The notes below the pieces were generated by a model, which saw only the letters and a list, made by a program, of their open reading frames with translations, ran no database searches and was not told where the DNA came from. The translations under genes were made by a program, and so were the position numbers. Shown in pieces: positions 57,482 to 64,000 of a DNA stretch of 64,000 bases (within the stretch, counting starts at the first letter, position 1; the number at the start of each line of letters is the position of its first letter). Where the stretch lies: the NCBI GenBank assembly GCA_018398815.1, contig CM031596.1:71067069-71131068 (forward strand). Reading direction: 5' to 3'. The stretch is from Conus ventricosus. Lineage: Eukaryota; Mollusca; Gastropoda; Neogastropoda; Conidae.

Positions 57482-59505
57482 GTATGTCATCTGTATCAGA
57501 GAAAATCTTAATGTATCTGTTGATTCTTGCTCTTAGTAAAATGTTCACAGAATGTATTCACAAAGAAATGGCCAGACAGATCTGGAAGGAAGCTACAATT
57601 TTTGTGATAGTCATTTTCAGATGTCAGGGTCACAATTCAGTGATAACGATTTTGATCAATGGAGCTTGGGTCTGTATAAAGGTACGTTAATAAAGTATGG
57701 TACATAAATCATATTAAATGTAAAATAGTTATCTGACCACAGCAAGAACCATATCGGCAGCAGCAAGCAAATGTCAAAGTCACAGCGTGATGCCAATTAA
57801 AATAACTCCCAGCTCCATAGAGATGCTTTGCCCTTTGTTCTGTTATTCCCATTAAGAGTTGGTATCACACTGTCTAGTCAAGATCAGACTCTGTCTCTCT
57901 CTCACTCTCTCTTTGTGTGTGTGTGTGTGTGTCTCTCTCTGTGTGGTATTTCAGGAAGTGAGAGAGGTTTTTTTTTTTAGCATTTAGAGAGGTACTTCAT
58001 TGCAAATATTTTGTGAACTAGTTGGATGAGTTGCAGTTTGAAGATAAGTTGTTGAAAAAGAAGAAAAAGTCACATTTGAGAAAAAAGTTTGCAAACAATG
58101 ACAACATTTTAATTTCACAGTCCACTGCACGATCAGTGATGGCAATGTGAATCTTGGAGGACTTGGATAAAATTGTAAAACTAGTTAACTGTTAAAATGC
58201 TCCTTTTTTTCCATTTTGTTCAACCTTTTTTTTTTTTTTTTTTTTTTTTCCCACCTCCAAATTTTGAACCTCTTGTCTGCTGCTTTTGTTGTAAAAAAAA
58301 AAAAAAAAAAATTGTAGGCCATTCTCCTGTCCTTGTTCTACAAAGTTCTATGCATTTTTTTTTCATTGTCACAATTTATAATCTTCCAGGAGGGGGAGAG
58401 GGAGGGATGGAGGAGGAATTTATTTCCCATTTACATTTTGGAAAAAAGTTTTTTTTTTTTTTTTTTTTTCTAAACTGGAAGTGAACAATTACACAAAGGG
58501 GTGCCTATAATTTAACTACTATGTTATTAAGTGTTGTTAAGATGCACATATTGTCTTTGCCATTTGTGCCGTTTGTTCCTTTTCAGGATTGTACTTTTTT
58601 TCTCCAAAACTTGTGTTTCTTTTCATTACTGACCTTTTATCCCCCTACATATGTTTAGCTGCGTGTCAGCAGAACTATGATCATAAACTTGAGACTTAGA
58701 CTAGAAATACTGCACATTGACCCTTTTCAGAGTTGAATTACCCTTCAGTAACCACCAGTCATTTACAACAAGCTGATCATTTGCTGTGCTGAATTACCCC
58801 ACAATGACCACCAGTCGTATTTACGGTATAGGACAAGTGAATGGTTTGCAGCAAGTTAATTGTTAATGACCACTGTTCGAACTTCAATATCGGGTAATTC
58901 AGCATTGTGAATAGGGAAAATGCTGTACAAGACTTGTGGTCAGTATGGGATTATCCTGCACTGCAACAGTAATCTTACCTTATCTGTTTCACTCCTGTTT
59001 ACTCCCACGATTTCCCCATGTTTTGTACACAGGCAAAAATACCAGGAGTATGAAGGAATTTAGAAAAAAAAAAGAAAAAGAAATAAAAATCTAGAGAGGA
59101 GGTTCTTAGGTGTTAATTGGACTTGCAGAGTGTAGCCATGGTTGTCTTTTGACTTTGTGTATGTTGACCAAGGAATAACAACTCTCACCAGTTCTGGCAC
59201 ACAGAAATCAGGTTTGGCTGCGTTTGCATCTTCAACAAATTACTTATATATATACAGGAACAATAGCGGCGATTACAGACCCTGAAATATTGAGGGGAAA
59301 AAAACAAACTGGAGAGAGGGTATAAGTTTTTACTGAAGGATGCTGATTAGTCAGGTTTTAAAGTGATTTGTGTTGTAGCTGCTGCAAGATCAGGTGTCGC
59401 TCTGCTTTCTGCTGCATGATCTGTAACATCAAATGAAAATGAACCCAACCCGTACGTCACCTTCTCTTTTACAAAAATGTGGAAGGTTGAGCTCCTAGCA
59501 CACAG

Positions 59506-59598
<93 letters not shown>

Positions 59599-60693
59599 CA
59601 GCCTTTTAGAAAAATGTAGGGATATTTGTTCGGATTGATCTAAAAAAAATTACGCCCACTTATGTTGAAAAGTACACTAATACTGATTTTAGGTTAAACA
59701 GGTCTGATTTTTGGTTGACAGTGCACAGTTATTGACCTCAGTCAGTCACTATAAATAAGTGGTGGTCAGTGTAGGGTAATTCAACTCTGCAGATGGCGAA
59801 CTTGCAAGAAATGGTTTACCTGTGGTCAGTATAGGGTAACTCAGCACTGGATTCTGTTTTTTGCTATATCTAATTGTTGGTCGATGTAGACTATCTCATC
59901 TCTGCAAACAGACTCAGCACTGGAAACTTTTTACTTGCTAAATGTTATCGCTGGTCGATGTAGACTACCTCATCTCTGCAAACAATTGACTCGCAATAAA
60001 TGATTGATGGTCATTATGGGATGACTCGGCGCTGCAAACAGTTAATGGCTATCAATGATCGGTGGTCAGTGCAGGGTAACTCAGTGCTGCAAACAATTAC
60101 CTAGCTGTGAATAACTGGTGATCAGTGTAGAGTAACTCAGAGCTGCAAACTGTTAACTTGCTTTGAATGAGTGGTAGTCAGTGGAGGGTAACTGAGCATT
60201 TGCAAATCTTAACTAGCCACAGTTGGCGGTCATTATAGTGTAACTCCACACAGCAAGCAGTTCACTGGCTTAAAATGATTGGTCAGTGTATGGCTTACTC
60301 AACTCTGCAAAGTGTGAACTTGCTGTAAAGATCTGATGGTGATAATGAGGTAATCCAGAACTGCTTACTATGAATTTAATGCTTAAATGATTGGTTGCTG
60401 TTTAAGGATAAAACTTGTTCTGTTTGAATCAGAATAATCACCTGGGTAGCTGTGAAAAATATGGGTCCAACAGAACCCAGATTGTGTAGATTGGAATTGT
60501 CAGTTATACGCTTGTTAAGAAAGTGGAAAATGTGTGAAAATTTGTTCTAAGTTAAGCTTTATGAAAATCAGTTTGTTTAATGGTATGTGTGATGACTGAT
60601 ATTTTATAGATAAGTCCTAAATTGTGCAGTATGAGGGGCAAAAGTTGTGACTGAGTTGAGGTTAATCAGTTTGTTGATGCATTCATTTTACAG
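57482..60693. other. Gene 2 intron rich in simple repeats
   Basis: It contains T runs (58227-58249, 58450-58469), an A run (58293-58310), (CA)n (59507-59600) and the degenerate tandem array listed separately. Confidence 0.7.
58731..60410. repeat. Degenerate ~60-bp tandem array with inverted units
   Basis: From 59755 to 60410 about ten units follow GGTCAGTGTAGGGTAACTCA, then GCACTGCAAACAGTTAACTT and GCTATGAATGATT with strong divergence. At 58731-58816 two units are in the opposite orientation (GAATTACCCCACAATGACCA), and one forward unit lies near 58950. The region lies wholly in an intron of gene 2. Confidence 0.75.
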
Positions 60694-60759
60694 CGAAATT
60701 CACCTTGAAGACTGCCTATTTCCGGCAAAATCTGTGCAAGCTCACCCCTGTAAATGCTT
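60694..60759 (+). CDS. Gene 2, internal exon (66 bases)
   Basis: The acceptor is attttacag and the donor gtgagt, with phase 1 on both sides. Its 22 residues (KFTLKTAYFRQNLCKLTPVN) continue the frame from 57481 without a stop. The short length and low specificity make phase agreement with both neighbours the main evidence. Confidence 0.6.
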
Positions 60760-63402
60760 GTGAGTACACTGTATAAGTTAATGATATCTCCACGCATGTT
60801 GTGTGTGGATCTTTTTTATGCATATGTTTGTGTTTAGCTGTGTTGCGTAAGTACAGATGTGTAAATGTGCGAATCAACTGCTTGGATTTCACTAGCTGAA
60901 ACTTTGAACATGGAACAACACCATTTTCTTTGTTCCAATCCATGTGTTCAGACTGTTGGTGCAATTCCAAAGTCTTTGGTCAAGGACTCGTGTGAAGCCT
61001 TGTGAATGGTCCTGCTGTGTACAGCTAATCTTTTGAGGACCTTATTTTTACTTAGATTCAAACTAAACTGATACCTTTCTTTTAGCAGATCCTGCTGGAA
61101 CTGAAAGAGCCCAGTAGGCTTTGACAGATTCTCATAAACATTGGTCAACCTGGTTATGAGGATATGTCATGTAATCTGTCAATTCTGCAACCATCTGTCT
61201 TTGGAGCTGATGGTTGCAGTCAAGTCTGTAATGGATTTTCACCATGGTGTTACGGGAATATTGCATTGCATTACACATTTTGTGTGGATTGGAACAGGGA
61301 CAGGGATGAGGAATTGTAAAAAGAAGGCACCCGATCTTCTTTCGAAATAGGTCTGCTCACTGACTGTCAGTTTACCAGTAAATAAAACTGTATGTGGGAA
61401 GGAAAAAACCCACCTTATTCGTCCATAGCGAATTCTCAAGTATTGAATACAGAAAAGCAGTTTACCATCCCTTGTTGCCTTTTGGGGCCTGTTTGGCCTA
61501 GCAATTTCTCCAAAGTTTGGGGCTAGAATCCTGCTCAAAAACAGCCAGGTTCGAAGAGATTCTCTCCTTGGAGTTGACATCTGTGCAGACTCCAGTCCCC
61601 TCCTAGTCTTTCGGAGGAGACTAACCCAGGGCCCATGCGTGAATGCGTGCAGAAAAAAAAACCTTGCATGCATATTGAATTTAATTCCACCCATACAGAG
61701 AAAAACAGGCAATTGTGTATAGGTGGGATGGATGACAGGAAGATAAAACATGCGCTATGGTGTCGTGTTTAGACATCATTCCCAAAGGCTGAATATGGCT
61801 GTTTCATGGTGGGGTAAATAAAGACTTGTTGCATACGCAGAAATCTTCCATGTGGTGAACATAAGTTCTTGCTGAGGAACCGAGTAAGAAAGAATCCGTT
61901 TTGGCTAAAGAATATCATGCATGTCTGCAGAATGAGTAATAGAGTTTTGGATTGTGGAAGAAAAGATCCAGTCACTGGCTGGGCTTTTTTGCTGACATCA
62001 AATATTTGAGTCAGATAAGAAACATTTGTATTTGTTTTAGGGGCACAGTGTGCTTGTCAACTACTGCACAAACTATTGAATTGAGCATTGCTCATGCTTT
62101 ATTGGACTTCTTTCACAGCTAGTCACACATGTCCATATGCAGTCATTTATTGTGTGAGCTGTATTCTTGCGCACTGAAAATCAGAATCGTAGCTTGCTGC
62201 ATACTAAAGGTTTTCTGTAAAATGTCTGTTGTGGTGATCATCATGAATACTGTATTCAGCACTTTAAAAATCTCTTGTTACTGCCTGAAACACTGATGTT
62301 TAGTTCACAGAACGTTGAATCACACCACTGTTGATGAATACTTCGGCTGAACTGCGTCAGCAAACATATGGTTGAAGTTTGTGACTTCTTCTTACAGTAT
62401 CCTGGCCCCATTAATGACATCACAATATACGGTCATTGACGCATGCTGATTTTACATGCTGTGTGCCAGATAGGACTGCAGTTGCTGTCATCCCTGAACA
62501 CACTGACATGAAATGTGCCATGAACTGTGCATGGACTAGTGTGATTTCAAACCTGTACTGCACAGTCAGTACTTTGATCTACGCGGACATTCAGCCATAT
62601 TGAAACTTAGTAGATCCTCAATTTGTTTCTGCTAATATAGCGTGATCTAGTGTATAAAGTGACCTGGTTAGAATGAAGACAAAACAAATTGTAATGTGAT
62701 CTTCAAATAATGGAACATATGAGTTATATCCCTTGAAAGCATGTCTGTGCAGTGGATAGCATTTTTTCCAAGCCAGCTATGCTGCTGAAGTAGCTAAGCA
62801 AAGGAACAATGGAAGACTCATGAAACAGCTGAAATATATCCAAACTTAAAATAACGGCACATAGATGTGCCGTCAGTCCACAAAGCTGAAGCCGCTGTAG
62901 CGTCTGTGTCAGTCAGCTTGGCCTTGTGGTAAGTTTTCATTTGTTGTGGGCTTTTTCTTCAGGGGGTGGTGGTGGTTACGATATAAATGAAAACTCAGGT
63001 TTGAAGTTGAAACCACCGGAGATTGTGTTAATTGAAGTTATCATGTCAGTATGGCCTTGGCGTTTGAAACTGTTGTTTCTTCCCCATACTGGATCAAAAG
63101 TAAAATGGTAAACCATTTTATCTATGAAAAGAAAACCAGTTTGATATGGGACTGCAAAGCAGAGCTGTACCGTGCTAAAATTGTCACTCTCTCTCTCCTG
63201 GCATTAACCAGGCTTGAGAGTTTAAGACTGTGATATGTTGGACAGATAAATTGACCAACATTCACATTGTGGCATGCATAGATTCTTCACTGAGTGACTT
63301 GCAGCGTTCTCTCAGTCTTTCATAAGCTTACCCAGAGAATGCTCAGGCTTTAGCTTGTTGGGCAAGGCCATCTGCGATAACTATGCGTGTCTTCCTTTTC
63401 AG
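60760..63402. other. Gene 2 intron, no exon recognised
   Basis: The sequence is mostly unique. A minus-strand open frame at 61239-61751 lacks motif support. At 62965-62980 an AG followed by GGGGGTGGTGGTGG is present, but the phase does not fit. Confidence 0.5.
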
Positions 63403-63526
63403 ATCAGAGTGTAAAGGAGAGGTCACTTTTCATTAATAACGTCAAGAACAAGGAAAGAGGAATTTTGAAGCATATTTTCCCACTTGCTTCAAAGATTGCC
63501 CTGGTGAATGTCTCTGAAGACCTGAG
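63403..63526 (+). CDS. Gene 2, internal exon: start of an RRM-like domain
   Basis: The acceptor is ccttttcag and the donor gtaagt. Entry in phase 1 completes Tyr from the previous exon. The translation begins YQSVKERSLFINNVKN. SLFINNV fits the RNP2 strand of an RNA-recognition motif, preceded by the usual charged linker. The following helix (ERGILKHIFPLA) and strand (KIALVNV) match beta1-alpha1-beta2 of the fold. The rest of the RRM must lie beyond the window. RRM assignment is from pattern only. Confidence 0.6.
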
Positions 63527-64000
63527 GTAAGTGCAGCTCAGCTGGAGGACCTATCTGTGCGACACTGGATGGATGTGTCACAGATGATGATATCCTTATA
63601 ACAGCCATTGCTGTCAAAAACTAGAAATGGCTGTTTTGACTTTGTTGAATATAGCATTGCTCTGGCAAAGTGGGAAAAAAGGCGTCAAAATCTTGAGACG
63701 CCGTTTTATGGGCATTTCCTCTCATGTTTACTGTCTCTTAAGTGAGCATCATCAAATGTTGCCTTTTGCCCAGAGAAAATCAGTTTTGAACACTAAAAGA
63801 ACAACACTACTGTTGTTTGTGTGTCGTCTCAGCACATTATATGATAATTACTTTCTCTTGTCACTGCATTACAGTCGATGACACCTGACGTTGACCTTGC
63901 ATCCAGTTAATTATAGTTCTTAAATGAACTTAGCAACAAAACATCATGCACTTTCAACGTCAGAGAATGTCAAGACCTAAGAGAAAGGAGAAAGCATGTG
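63527..64000. other. Gene 2 intron at right edge
   Basis: It follows the gtaagt donor of the RRM-like exon. No further exon is recognised before the window ends. Confidence 0.5.

Noticed and set aside
61239..61751. 170-codon minus-strand frame in a gene 2 intron
   Set aside because: No motif, with irregular composition. Probably chance, or an unrecognised repeat.
62965..63111. Gene 2 exon after the GGTGGTGGTGG stretch
   Set aside because: The phase does not fit the exons at 60694 and 63403, which join each other directly.

Overview
This is eukaryotic, intron-rich, retroelement-rich DNA. The mixture fits a marine invertebrate, most likely a mollusc: CR1/L2-, RTE- and I-like LINE remnants, tRNA-headed SINEs, hAT- and Tc1-type DNA transposons, dense (CA)n/(CT)n microsatellites and long G/C homopolymers. 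The phylum is an inference. I see no bacterial genes, rRNA, CRISPR array, endogenous virus or toxin gene.

Two host genes are supported, both on the + strand and both incomplete here. Gene 1 (about 6551-24376) is the 3' part of an Arg-rich nuclear or RNA-binding type protein. Five exons (6551-6991, 16868-17046, 20346-20587, 23690-23866, 24232-24376) join with compatible phases to a TGA stop and an AATAAA signal. Gene 2 (about 52750 to beyond the right edge) starts with a Lys/Arg-rich and then very acidic N-terminus and continues into exons with RRM-like sequence, so it is perhaps nucleolin-like. Its reading frame needs one base removed at a 7-A run (53432-53438). A phase mismatch between the exons at 54149 and 57297 also implies an unseen exon or a second error.

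Most of the remainder is mobile DNA. Intron 1 of gene 1 holds a deep nest: a minus-strand LINE (8779-16298) is cut by a CAGGG-TIR DNA transposon (9016-13641). That transposon holds a plus-strand copy of the same LINE (~9518-12890), which is cut by a hAT-like element (9754-11449), whose transposase-like frame is cut by a palindromic ~292-bp insert (10366-10657). The outer LINE also carries a TA-flanked element (14077-15214) and a SINE (15373-15775). The block at 45884-51480 is a decayed CR1-like LINE on the minus strand. It carries a near-perfect 74-bp-TIR MITE (46080-46382) and a hAT-like element (46583-48233), itself cut by an 854-bp tRNA-headed retroposon with a 14-bp target duplication. A nearly intact Tc1-type transposon (37976-39517) has one frameshift.

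The 24.6-36.9 kb and 39.5-45.8 kb stretches appear gene-poor and hold simple repeats, small tandem duplications and scattered repeat copies. Introns of gene 2 carry a degenerate ~60-bp tandem array with inverted units.
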